From contig JAFGFO010000312.1 of NCBI GenBank assembly GCA_016931085.1, positions 1 through 20,985 of the forward strand: DNA of 20,985 bases. Reading direction: 5' to 3'. Positions 1 to 12,361 of this stretch are shown one piece after another. The first letter of the stretch is position 1. Each line of letters begins with the position of its first letter. The position numbers were made by a program, and so were the translations under genes. This stretch comes from Thermoflexales bacterium (GTDB lineage Bacteria > Chloroflexota > Anaerolineae > Fen-1058). A model generated the notes under the pieces. That model did not search any database and was not told the origin of the DNA. It saw nothing but the letters and a program-made list of their open reading frames with translations.

Positions 1-33
1 AGGCACACAGAGGCTTTAAAAAGGCTAAATCTT

Positions 34-71
34 CTCTGTGAAGCTCCGTGTTTTCTCTGTGCATCTCTGTG
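34..71. repeat. Degenerate CTCTGTG repeats, period about 10 bp
   Basis: CTCTGTG occurs at 34-40, 55-61 and 65-71, with a one-mismatch copy CTCCGTG at 44-50, so the units recur every 10-11 bp. An inverted copy, CACAGAG, lies at 6-12 and could pair with the first unit. No reading frame of note covers this stretch. It looks like an intergenic repeat remnant rather than an operator, because it lies well upstream of the promoter at 112-120. That interpretation is inference. Confidence 0.6.
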
Positions 72-111
72 ACCTGAGTAGTTACTCGCAATGTTACAAA
101 AGCGTTTCTTG

Positions 112-120
112 TGCTAAAAT
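112..120 (+). promoter_or_regulatory. Extended -10 promoter of the first response regulator
   Basis: TGC followed by TAAAAT (115-120) matches the extended -10 form TGnTATAAT with one mismatch. No good -35 is visible at 17 bp, which is usual for extended -10 promoters. Transcription would begin about 6-7 bases downstream, at or next to the ATG codons at 126 and 129, so the message would be leaderless. ACAAAA at 96-101, just upstream, matches the unit repeated at 20921-20948. Confidence 0.5.
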
Positions 121-125
121 GGGGC

Positions 126-851
126 ATGATGTCTGAACGACTCCATACCCTGGTAGTTGACGACGAGGAAAACGTCCGTTTCTTCCTGGACAAGGCGCTG
201 GGCAAGGATGGGCACACGGTCGTGACGGCGGCCAGCGGCGAGCAGGCGCTGGATCACCTGCGCGACACGTGCTTTGACCTGGCCGTGCTCGACCTCAAGC
301 TGGGAGGCAAGGTGGATGGCCTGCGCGTGCTGGAGGCGATCCGGTGGCGCTGGCCAGAGACGCTCGTCATCATCCTGACCGGCCACGGCTCACTCGAATC
401 GGCCCTGGCTGCCATCCAAGAAGGGGTGGACGGCTATTTGCTCAAGCCCGCCGAGCCGGAGGATGTGCGACGGGCCGTGCGAGAGGCGGCTGCCCGCCGC
501 CAGCGACAGGCTGGCGAGGGAGAAAAGGGCGGGCCTCACTTGCAACAGGGAGCCTTGTCGATCGACCGCGAGAGGCATGTGGCCAGCCTGGACGGAGCGC
601 CGCTGGATTTGACGCCGTCCGAGTTCCGCTTGCTGGCTTACCTGGTGCAGCACAGCCCGCGCGTCATCTCTCCCAGCGAGCTGGTCCAGGTGGTGCAGGA
701 GTACCCGGGGAACGACGAGCGGGAGGCGCGCGAGATCATCAAGTGGTACGTACACCGCCTGCGCCGCAAGCTCGAGCCTGACCCGGCCCAGCCCAGGTAT
801 ATCCTGAACGTGCGCGGGGTTGGGTACAGGATTGGAGGGGAGACTGCTTAG
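126..851 (+). CDS. OmpR/PhoB-family response regulator (REC + winged helix)
   Basis: A 241-residue transcription factor predicted to bind DNA when its receiver is phosphorylated by a partner histidine kinase. The receiver (residues 5-120) has the acidic pair D12-D13, phosphoacceptor D56, T85 in 'LTGHGS' and K107 in 'LLKP', so all switch residues are present. The C-terminal part (about 142-238) is a winged helix of the Trans_reg_C type, ending in the typical 'VRGVGYRIG' wing. The start at ATG 126 (or the adjacent ATG 129) is preferred over GTG 111, because GTG 111 lies inside the -10 element and would add residues before the receiver. No Shine-Dalgarno is seen, consistent with a leaderless message. 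It is followed by a terminator and is therefore probably its own transcription unit. It is a paralog of the regulator at 20109-20912. The target genes are unknown. Confidence 0.93.
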   Translation: MMSERLHTLVVDDEENVRFFLDKALGKDGHTVVTAASGEQALDHLRDTCFDLAVLDLKLGGKVDGLRVLEAIRWRWPETLVIILTGHGSLESALAAIQEGVDGYLLKPAEPEDVRRAVREAAARRQRQAGEGEKGGPHLQQGALSIDRERHVASLDGAPLDLTPSEFRLLAYLVQHSPRVISPSELVQVVQEYPGNDEREAREIIKWYVHRLRRKLEPDPAQPRYILNVRGVGYRIGGETA

Positions 852-883
852 AAACCAAGCTTGTGGGAAAAACTCAGTTTCTT

Positions 884-947
884 CAAGTTTACCAACCTAA
901 TTCCAACCTTTTTTCAACCAAACTCAAAGGCAGCCAACCAAGCTCAA
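884..947. promoter_or_regulatory. Helically phased CAA direct repeats, possible regulator-binding array
   Basis: CAA cores recur with their C at 884, 893, 904, 915, 925, 935 and 945, that is every 9-11 bp. The clearest units are CCAACC at 892-897 and 903-908, TCAACC at 914-919 and CCAACC at 934-939. Spacing of one helical turn is how PhoB/OmpR-type winged-helix regulators bind direct repeats, and genes for such regulators sit at both ends of this window. The array ends about 25 bp before the TATAAT at 972. A binding role is inference; the right part also overlaps a terminator hairpin. Confidence 0.45.
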
Positions 948-970
948 CGCTTCGAGGTTGCCTTTTTGTT
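926..970 (+). terminator. Rho-independent terminator after the first response regulator
   Basis: A stem can form from AACC (936-939) and AAGC (940-943), loop TCAAC, GCTT (949-952), a CGA bulge, then GGTT (956-959). It can extend outward by pairing AAAGGC (926-931) with GCCTTT (960-965) across a 4-nt bulge. The T-rich tract ending in TTTTTGTTTT follows directly. The gene it closes ends at 851. The hairpin is imperfect, so it may be only partly effective. Confidence 0.6.
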
Positions 971-971
971 T

Positions 972-977
972 TATAAT
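972..977 (+). promoter_or_regulatory. TATAAT promoter for the 997-11767 gene group
   Basis: A consensus -10 hexamer TATAAT lies 19 bases before the ATG at 997. A start near 984 would give a leader of about 12 bases that still contains AGGA (986-989) as ribosome-binding site. No recognisable -35 is present at 16-18 bp. Phased CAA repeats lie upstream instead, as expected for an activator-dependent promoter. Confidence 0.6.
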
Positions 978-996
978 GAAGCTATAGGAATAGACT

Positions 997-1827
997 ATGG
1001 ATACTTACAAACGCATTCTGGTGGTTGACGATGAAGAGCAGGTGGTTTTTGTCCTGCGCCACAGCCTGAAAAAGCTAGGGCCGCTGTATGAGATCGTGAC
1101 AGCCGCCGATGGCCAGGAGGCACTGGAAAAGATGAAAGAGTCCCACGTCGATCTGCTGATCACCGACATCGCCATGCCGGGCATGGACGGCTTGACGTTG
1201 ACAGAGGCAGTGCGCGCTCGCGACCCCGAAACCAAGGTGGTGTGGGTCACGGCCTACGGCGAGTGGAAGGACGTGGCCGAGCAGATGGGCGTCCGCCATT
1301 ATATGCTCAAGCCGGTGGATGTGGATGAAATCCGGCGGGTGGCGCGTGAAGAGCTTGAGCCAGAGCCTGAGCCGGCCGGCGATGGCGTTGACGAGGTGGC
1401 GCATCCGGCCCTGGGCGGCGTGCCCGAGCCTGGGCCGCGAGGCGAGCCGGCGAAGGAAAGATTGGCCAAGATCCTGGTCATGGACGACAACGACAATTTG
1501 CGCCGCCTGTTCAGCCGCGCGCTCGACAAAGCCGGTTACGCCACCCACCAGGCGGCCACCATTCACGAGGCGCGCGAATGGCTGGAGCGCGAGCATTTTG
1601 AGGTCTTTTTGTGCGACATCCGCATGGGAAGCGAGGGGCTGGGCACCGACCTGCTGCGCGAGCAGTTGGAAGCCTTGAACAAGGCCGGCACGCAGGTCAT
1701 CATGGTCTCGGCTGAGTCGCACTATCGCGACCTGTGCGAGCAAATGGGCATTGATTTTTACATCGAAAAACCGGTGGCCATCCCCCCCCTGGTCACGTTG
1801 GTGAACCGCTTGACGGGAATCAGATAG
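997..1827 (+). CDS. Tandem double-receiver (REC-REC) response regulator without output domain
   Basis: A 276-residue protein of two CheY-like receivers joined by a Pro/Glu-rich linker (about 119-155). REC1 has D11-D12, phosphoacceptor D57 in 'ITDIAMPGMDG', T85 and K105. REC2 has D163-D164, D207 in 'LCDIRMG', S238 and K258. Both acidic pockets look complete, so both could accept phosphate. There is no DNA-binding or enzymatic domain, which suggests a phosphate sink, a relay intermediate or a protein-protein switch. It is the first gene after the TATAAT promoter, with AGGA seven bases before its ATG, and it precedes two membrane receptors and a large kinase. The partner is probably the kinase at 6521-11767 (inference from proximity). 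Confidence 0.9.
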   Translation: MDTYKRILVVDDEEQVVFVLRHSLKKLGPLYEIVTAADGQEALEKMKESHVDLLITDIAMPGMDGLTLTEAVRARDPETKVVWVTAYGEWKDVAEQMGVRHYMLKPVDVDEIRRVAREELEPEPEPAGDGVDEVAHPALGGVPEPGPRGEPAKERLAKILVMDDNDNLRRLFSRALDKAGYATHQAATIHEAREWLEREHFEVFLCDIRMGSEGLGTDLLREQLEALNKAGTQVIMVSAESHYRDLCEQMGIDFYIEKPVAIPPLVTLVNRLTGIR

Positions 1828-1863
1828 AGAGTTCAGAAGTCTATCTGACATCTGTATCTGACA
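1820..1863. repeat. Hairpin and ATCTGAC repeats at the gene junction
   Basis: TCAGATAGA (1820-1828) pairs with TCTATCTGA (1840-1848), a 9-bp stem that includes the stop codon of the double-receiver gene. ATCTGAC (1843-1849), ATCTGT (1850-1855) and ATCTGAC (1856-1862) follow in tandem. No T-run follows, so this is not a classical terminator. The tandem units resemble the heptamer-period repeats at the other junctions. AAGGAG (1863-1868) right after serves the next gene. Confidence 0.55.
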
Positions 1864-1874
1864 AGGAGCATGCC

Positions 1875-3767
1875 ATGAGAACTAGTTTATCCTTTTTGGA
1901 CAGCTTGCGGAACCGGCTGGCTGCTGTGCTGGTGCTGGTTGCCATGGTTCCACTCGTGCTGGTCGCTGTGCTGAGCTATGTGCGTGGGCGAGACTCGATC
2001 CAGGAGCTTGCCCTGGAACGGGTTGGGACCGTTACCGAGGCCTCGGTGCTGCAGGTCGAGACTTTTTTGTCCCAGTTCCAGTCCGACCTGTTGAGCCTTA
2101 GCCAGACGCCGCCGGTGCAGGGCATCATCCGCGCTCGCGACAATAACGGGGTGGACCCCACTTCCAATAACACTTATGAGGCATGGGTCGAGCAGCTCAA
2201 CACCATCCTGGAGCCGGTGGCCAAAAACAAGAAATTTTACCGGCAATTGCGCTATCTCGATGAAGATGGCAACGAGATGGTGCGGGTGGATTATCGAGAT
2301 GAACGAGTCAGTGTCGCCTCTGGCGACGAGCTTCAAAACGAGGCTGGCGCGACTTATTTTATCGAAGCGCTCAAGCTCGGCCCCGGCGAAATGTACGTCT
2401 CTGAGTTGAGTTTGAGTCGGAAACAGGGCCAGGTCGAGCTGCCCTATACGCCAGTGATTCACCACGCCACACCGATTTTTGACCAGGCTGGCCAACGCCG
2501 CGGCGTTTTTGTGTTGAATGTGTACGCCGATAGCTTCCTGGAGTTGTTGAAGGTAAAAGGCAACGCGGGGAACTATCTCGTCGATCAGGCGGGGTATTAT
2601 TTGCACCACCCGGTCGATGCCCAAGAATTTGGCTTTGACCTGGGCACTGGCTATAACGTCAACCAGGACTATGCCTGGACCATGGGGCGGGCGACGGGCC
2701 TGGCCGCCTTTACCGCTGTCGATCCGACCAAGGCTGAGATCGTATCACTGCGCGTGATCAGGTTCGATCCACGCCAGACGGAGCGTTACTGGTGGTTGAT
2801 GGAGCGTCTGCCTCAGGCCGAGGTTTTGGCCAGCATCAACGCCTTGGGTTTGGCCCTGGGCGGGCTGGTGACCGGCGTTTTGGTGGTGGTCGTGCTGGTT
2901 GCGCTTTGGCTGTCTCGCAGCATAAGCCTGCCGATCAGCGTGTTGGCTAAGGCTAGCGAGCGGATCGCCGGCGGTGAGTGGGACGCGCCGCTGCCCACCA
3001 CTGGCGGGGCCGAAATCCGGCAGTTGACGGGCAGCTTTCAGCTTATGACGGACCAATTGCGCGAGACTGTGGGCGAGCTGGAAGCACGCGTGGCCGAGCG
3101 AACCCGTGCCCTGGAAACCAGCTCCGCTGTCAGCCGCAGCCTGTCGACCATCCTGGACGAAAAGCAGTTGTTGGCCGAGGTGGTTGAGCAGGTGCGCTCA
3201 GCCTTTGATTACTATTACGCTCACATTTATGTGTGGGACGAGGCGCACGAGAACTTGCTGATGGAAGGCGGCACCGGCGAGGCCGGGCGGGCGATGCTGG
3301 CGCGCGGCCACTCGATCCCCAAGGGCAAGGGCCTGGTGGGGCGCGCCGCCGACAGCAACAGCATTGTGTTGGTGCCGGACACGTCGGCGGAGCCGGGCTG
3401 GCTGCCTAACCCGCTGCTGCCCGAGACCCGCTCGGAGGTGGCCGTGCCGATCGCCATCGGCAAGCAGGTGCTGGGCGTGCTGGACGTGCAGCATAGCGTG
3501 CGTGGCTCGTTGGGAGAGGCTGAGGCCCAGTTGATCCAGTCGATCGCCAACCAGGTGGCGGTGGCCTTGCAGAACGCGCGCGCTTATGGCCAGGCTCAAC
3601 GCCAGGCCGGGCGCGAAGCGACCGCCAACCGTATCAACCAGCGGATTCGCGAGGCGACCTCGATCGAGGACGTGCTGCAAGTGGCCGTGCGCGATCTGGC
3701 CCAGGCGCTCGGCGCCCAACGCGCCGGCATCCAGTTGAAGCGCGTGGCTCAGAGTTATGAATCGTAA
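1875..3767 (+). CDS. Membrane receptor: Cache-like sensor, HAMP, GAF; no kinase domain
   Basis: A 630-residue signalling protein. The start is set by AAGGAG six bases before ATG 1875. TM1 is at about 15-36, followed by an extracytoplasmic sensor (about 37-318) with a double-Cache/LuxQ-like look, TM2 (about 322-346), HAMP (about 347-400), a signalling helix around 'LEARVAERTRALE', and a GAF domain (about 410-580) containing 'PNPLLPETRSE' and 'VLGVLDVQ'. After the GAF comes only the helix beginning 'RINQRIREATSIEDVLQ', as if another GAF were starting, then the stop. There is no H-box, ATPase, GGDEF or methyl-accepting domain, so output must pass through another protein, most simply the kinase at 6521-11767, which shares the same HAMP-helix-GAF layout. 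The ligand is unknown. The stop codon lies inside a heptamer repeat. Confidence 0.88.
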   Translation: MRTSLSFLDSLRNRLAAVLVLVAMVPLVLVAVLSYVRGRDSIQELALERVGTVTEASVLQVETFLSQFQSDLLSLSQTPPVQGIIRARDNNGVDPTSNNTYEAWVEQLNTILEPVAKNKKFYRQLRYLDEDGNEMVRVDYRDERVSVASGDELQNEAGATYFIEALKLGPGEMYVSELSLSRKQGQVELPYTPVIHHATPIFDQAGQRRGVFVLNVYADSFLELLKVKGNAGNYLVDQAGYYLHHPVDAQEFGFDLGTGYNVNQDYAWTMGRATGLAAFTAVDPTKAEIVSLRVIRFDPRQTERYWWLMERLPQAEVLASINALGLALGGLVTGVLVVVVLVALWLSRSISLPISVLAKASERIAGGEWDAPLPTTGGAEIRQLTGSFQLMTDQLRETVGELEARVAERTRALETSSAVSRSLSTILDEKQLLAEVVEQVRSAFDYYYAHIYVWDEAHENLLMEGGTGEAGRAMLARGHSIPKGKGLVGRAADSNSIVLVPDTSAEPGWLPNPLLPETRSEVAVPIAIGKQVLGVLDVQHSVRGSLGEAEAQLIQSIANQVAVALQNARAYGQAQRQAGREATANRINQRIREATSIEDVLQVAVRDLAQALGAQRAGIQLKRVAQSYES

Positions 3768-3790
3768 AACGTGAAACGTAATACGTGGGG
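3763..3790. repeat. Heptamer-period tandem repeat (CGTnAnA type)
   Basis: Four consecutive 7-bp units CGTAAAA, CGTGAAA, CGTAATA, CGTGGGG occupy this stretch. The first supplies the last Ser codon and the TAA stop (3765-3767) of the preceding receptor. The following G-run lies seven bases before the ATG at 3800 and may serve as a weak ribosome-binding site. The period resembles the short tandemly repeated repetitive (STRR) heptamers known from cyanobacteria; relatedness is not implied. Confidence 0.75.
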
Positions 3791-3799
3791 GGTTGATCA

Positions 3800-6508
3800 A
3801 TGATGGACAATTCAAAATCGAGAACTGGCTTGCCGCGCGGGCTGCGCACGTCGCTGCGCGCCCAGCTGGGTGTCTTTTCCACCTTATTGGGGGTCGTGCC
3901 GGTGGTGCTGGCGGTGGGGTTCTTGACCTGGTTTAGCATCGACCAGGCGGGGGCTGCCCTGCGGCAAGACGCACTGGACAAGCTCGTCTCAATCCGCGCC
4001 GATCGCGTCAAGGCCGTCGAGGGCTATTTTATCGAAAAGCAAAACGACTTGAATGTGCTGATCGAAACGGCCGCCACGCTGCGGCGCGGGGCCTTTGACA
4101 AGCTGGCTGGCATCAACCGGAGCAAGGCGAATGCCATCGTGCGCCTGTTTGGAAACTGGCAGGATGACATCGTGGACGTGTCGTCTGATCCCGACGTGGT
4201 CGGGGGGGTGGTGAGCCTGTCTGAGGCCTTTGGGTCATTGGGGACAGGCTCCGTGCGCTCGCTTTACCTGGGCAAGGGCGACCTGGAAGACGCCGGCGAC
4301 GGCAGCGCCTACAGCGCCGCTCACCAGCGGCAGCACGGCTTTTTCAGCGGCTACATAGACATTCATGACTACCCGGACGCTTTCCTGATCGACATGGCCG
4401 GTGACGTGGTCTACAGCGTGCGCAAGAGCGAGGTCTTGGGCGCCAACCTGGTCTCGGGTGATTACCGGAACAGCGGCCTGGCCGAGCTCTACCAGGCGCT
4501 CAAGGGCCAGGTACCCGGCCAGTTCTACATCGCCGACGCGGCGCAATTCGAGGGCAGTTGGCGTATGTTCATCGGATCGCCCATTTATAGCGGCACGCTC
4601 CAGGTGGGTGTCTTGGCTTACCAACTGTCGTTCGACGATATCAATGCCATCATCCAGGACCGTACCGGCCTCACATCTTCAGCCGAGACCTACCTGGTCG
4701 GGCGCGTGGGCGGGGTATCTGGCTACCGCAGCGAGCGCGAGGTCAAGGCAGGCCAAATCGGCGAGCCGAGGACTGGCGTCGATGTTGACAAGGCATTGAG
4801 CGGCCAGTCGGGCCAGGATTTCAAGATCGGCTCCACCGGCGCTTACGAGATCAGCGTTTACGAGCCGCTCGATCTGCCAGGCTTGAACTGGGCCATTATC
4901 TCCACCGCCAGCGTGGCCGAGATCATTGCCACCAAGGCTCCCGGCGAGACGGAGGACTTTTTCGCCAAGTATACCCGCCAGTATGGCTATTACGACTTGT
5001 TCCTGATTGACCCCGAAGGCTATGTATTTTACTCGGTCAAGCGCGAGAGCGACTTTGAGAAAAACGTGCTTACTGACGACCCTTACAAAGCTACTAACCT
5101 GGGCCGGCTGGTGGCGGAGGTGATCCGGACGCGCCAGTTTGGCCAGAGCGACCTGGAGCGTTACGCGCCCAGCGGGGACTTGCCGGCCGCCTTTATGGCT
5201 CAGCCGCTGCTCGGTTCGGGGGGGCTTGACCTGGTGCTCGCTGTGCAGTTAGCATGGGACGAGGTGAGCGCTGTTACCGGCGATATCACTGGCTTGGGCG
5301 ATACGGGTGAGACCTTCCTGGTCGGCCCGGATCGATTGCCCCGCACCGAGCTTCGCCTGCGATCGGATTCACTGCTCAACTTCAAGCTGGAAAGCGGCTT
5401 GATGGAGCGGGTGTTGGGCGGCGAAACGGCCGCGACCGAGGCGGTCGACTACCGGCAAAAGCCGATTTTTGTCGCCTTTGAGCCGGTGCACGTTTCGGGC
5501 CAGAACTGGGGTCTGATCGCCAAAGTTGACCAGGACGAGGCGTTGAAGGCGCTCGGCTCACTGCAAGCCGGCATTCTCATCGCCGGCCTGCTCCTGGCGC
5601 TGGCGGCCGGCGTGGTGGCGGTGATTGTCAGCAACCTTCTGGCCAACGGCCTGGCGCGGCCCATCGTCGAGCTGACCCGCAGCGCGACGGCGGTAGCGGG
5701 GGGCAAGCTGGATGTCAGTCCCCCGGCCATCGCGCGCGAGGACGAAGTTGGGCAGTTGGCGGATGCCTTTGGCACGATGACGGCCCAACTGCGTGACATG
5801 GTCGAGGGCTTGGAAGCGCGCGTGGCGCAGCGCACGCGCGCGCTGGAGATCAGCGCCCAGGTCAGCCGCCGGCTGTCGACCATCCTGGACGAAAAGAAGC
5901 TGGTATCGGAAGTGGTCGAGCAGGTGCGCTCGGCGTTCAATTATTATTACGCCCAGATTTACGTGCTCGACCAGCCTGGCGAGAATCTGCTCCTGGCCGG
6001 CGGCACCGGCGAGGCCGGGCGCACTTTGTTGGCCCGCCATCACTCGGTGCCGGTCGGGCGCGGCCTGGTAGGACGGGCGGCCGAGACCGGCACGCTGGTG
6101 TTGGTGCCGGACGTGGCGAAGGAAAAGGGCTGGCTGCCCAACCCACTGCTGCCCGAGACCCAGTCGGAGGTGGCGGTGCCGATCGTGGTCGGCGAGGAAG
6201 TGTTGGGCGTGCTCGATGTGCAGCACAGCGTCACGGGGTCGCTTGGGCCGGCCGAGGCCGACTTGCTGCAGGCGATTGCCAACCAGGTAGCGGTGGGGCT
6301 GCGCAACGCCCGCTCGTACGCCGAAACGCAGCAGCGGGCCGAACGCGAGGCGCTGGCCGGCGCGATCGCCACCAAGATTCAATCGGCAAGTACCGTCGAC
6401 GAGGCGATCAAGATCGCCGCCCGCGAGCTGGGGCGGGCGACCGGCGGGCGCACCCGCGTGCGCCTGGCCACCGCGCCGTCTGAAGCAGCGCGCCGTAGAT
6501 CGGGATAA
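3800..6508 (+). CDS. Membrane receptor: duplicated Cache-type sensor, HAMP, GAF; no kinase domain
   Basis: A 902-residue receptor, 32 bp after the previous one. TM1 is at about 24-46 and TM2 at about 591-614. The long extracytoplasmic part holds two similar modules, one with 'DAFLIDMAGDVVYSV' (about 193-301) and one with 'DLFLIDPEGYVFYSV' (about 398-510), each ending in an 'ETYLVG'/'ETFLVG' segment, so the sensor arose by internal duplication. The entry helix is also doubled ('LDKLVSIRADRVKAVEGYF', then 'FDKLAGINRSKANAIVRLF'). After TM2 come HAMP (about 616-670), the 'LEARVAQRTRALE' helix and a GAF (about 690-845) closely related to that of the preceding gene. The protein stops after a short trailing helix with no kinase or other output. 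The 'FIEKQNDL' entry helix resembles sensors of chemoreceptors and Cache kinases that bind small molecules (family knowledge). The actual ligand is unknown. Confidence 0.88.
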   Translation: MMDNSKSRTGLPRGLRTSLRAQLGVFSTLLGVVPVVLAVGFLTWFSIDQAGAALRQDALDKLVSIRADRVKAVEGYFIEKQNDLNVLIETAATLRRGAFDKLAGINRSKANAIVRLFGNWQDDIVDVSSDPDVVGGVVSLSEAFGSLGTGSVRSLYLGKGDLEDAGDGSAYSAAHQRQHGFFSGYIDIHDYPDAFLIDMAGDVVYSVRKSEVLGANLVSGDYRNSGLAELYQALKGQVPGQFYIADAAQFEGSWRMFIGSPIYSGTLQVGVLAYQLSFDDINAIIQDRTGLTSSAETYLVGRVGGVSGYRSEREVKAGQIGEPRTGVDVDKALSGQSGQDFKIGSTGAYEISVYEPLDLPGLNWAIISTASVAEIIATKAPGETEDFFAKYTRQYGYYDLFLIDPEGYVFYSVKRESDFEKNVLTDDPYKATNLGRLVAEVIRTRQFGQSDLERYAPSGDLPAAFMAQPLLGSGGLDLVLAVQLAWDEVSAVTGDITGLGDTGETFLVGPDRLPRTELRLRSDSLLNFKLESGLMERVLGGETAATEAVDYRQKPIFVAFEPVHVSGQNWGLIAKVDQDEALKALGSLQAGILIAGLLLALAAGVVAVIVSNLLANGLARPIVELTRSATAVAGGKLDVSPPAIAREDEVGQLADAFGTMTAQLRDMVEGLEARVAQRTRALEISAQVSRRLSTILDEKKLVSEVVEQVRSAFNYYYAQIYVLDQPGENLLLAGGTGEAGRTLLARHHSVPVGRGLVGRAAETGTLVLVPDVAKEKGWLPNPLLPETQSEVAVPIVVGEEVLGVLDVQHSVTGSLGPAEADLLQAIANQVAVGLRNARSYAETQQRAEREALAGAIATKIQSASTVDEAIKIAARELGRATGGRTRVRLATAPSEAARRRSG

Positions 6509-6520
6509 AGAGAGGGTTAT

Positions 6521-11767
<5,247 letters not shown>

Positions 11768-11795
11768 GGGCCCATTTGCGGCACCCCTCGCCTGG

Positions 11796-11824
11796 TTGCA
11801 ACGCGGCACATGGTGTGTTATAGT
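11796..11824 (+). promoter_or_regulatory. Strong sigma-70-type promoter giving a leaderless message
   Basis: TTGCAA (11796-11801), a 17-bp spacer and TATAGT (11819-11824) form a near-consensus promoter in the 64-bp gap after the large kinase. The ATG at 11832 begins eight bases after the end of the -10, so the expected start site coincides with the ATG or the base before it. No Shine-Dalgarno is present. This makes 11832-16300 a separate transcription unit. Confidence 0.75.
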
Positions 11825-11831
11825 GTGACAT

Positions 11832-12347
11832 ATGACAAGGCAAACTAACGGCTCCCTGGATGCAGCGGAGCGAGGATCGACTATCCTGGCAGTCGACGAT
11901 AACGTGCGCAACGTCAAGTTGTTGGAAGGCATGCTGTCGCCGCAGGGCTACCGGGTGATTCCGGCCCACAGCGGGCAAGAGGCGCTCGACCTGGTCGCTC
12001 AGCATGGGCCGGATTTGATCATCCTCGATATCCTCATGCCGGGCATGGACGGGTTCGAGGTGGCCCAGGCCGTGCGGGCACGCCCGGAAAGCCAGGCCAT
12101 CCCGATCTTGATGCTGACCGCCCTGCGCGAAATGGAGCACAAGACCCAGGCGCTCGCCTCTGGCGCCGACGACTTTTTGACCAAGCCTTTCAGCCTGGTT
12201 GAGCTGCTGGCGCGCGTGCGCGCACTCCTGCGCCTCAAGCACTTGCAAGACGCGCTGGATCTCAAGACCAGGCTGCTGGAGCATGTGTTGGGGCACCCGG
12301 TCTCTGAGCAAGAGGCGCGGGAGATGTTGGCGGATGGCAGGCAGTAG
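11832..12347 (+). CDS. Single-domain receiver (PleD/CheY-like)
   Basis: A 171-residue protein with a receiver at about 16-137: D22-D23, phosphoacceptor D66 in 'IILDILMPGMDG', T96 and K118 in 'FLTKPF'. All switch residues are present. The remaining 35 residues are helical ('LKHLQDALDLKTRLLEHVLG') and may extend the last receiver helix for dimerisation or docking; no output domain follows. The layout resembles the receiver found before GGDEF or adenylate-cyclase outputs, but the frame ends before any such domain. The promoter at 11796 places translation at the very 5' end of the message. It is followed after 12 bp by the PLP-enzyme-REC fusion, and its last codons and TAG stop are part of a heptamer repeat. 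Confidence 0.9.
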   Translation: MTRQTNGSLDAAERGSTILAVDDNVRNVKLLEGMLSPQGYRVIPAHSGQEALDLVAQHGPDLIILDILMPGMDGFEVAQAVRARPESQAIPILMLTALREMEHKTQALASGADDFLTKPFSLVELLARVRALLRLKHLQDALDLKTRLLEHVLGHPVSEQEAREMLADGRQ

Positions 12348-12361
12348 GAAGTAGGCAGTAT
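12341..12361. repeat. Heptamer-period repeat spanning stop and start codons
   Basis: Units GCAGTAG (12341-12347), GAAGTAG (12348-12354) and GCAGTAT (12355-12361) fill the junction. The first contains the TAG stop of the receiver gene and the last contains the first two bases of the ATG of the next gene. The whole 12-bp spacer is therefore repeat-derived. Confidence 0.75.

Noticed and set aside
111..125. GTG 111 as start of the first response regulator
   Set aside because: It lies inside the TGCTAAAAT promoter element and would not be on the message; the receiver begins right after ATG 126/129.
1820..1848. Hairpin after the double-receiver gene as an intrinsic terminator
   Set aside because: The stem is AT-rich and no T-tract follows; the next gene has a strong ribosome-binding site and looks co-transcribed.
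3600..3800. Frameshift remnant that would explain the missing kinase domain of the first receptor
   Set aside because: No H-box or ATPase motif is found in any frame after 3600; the frame ends cleanly in a repeat and the next receptor starts 32 bp later.
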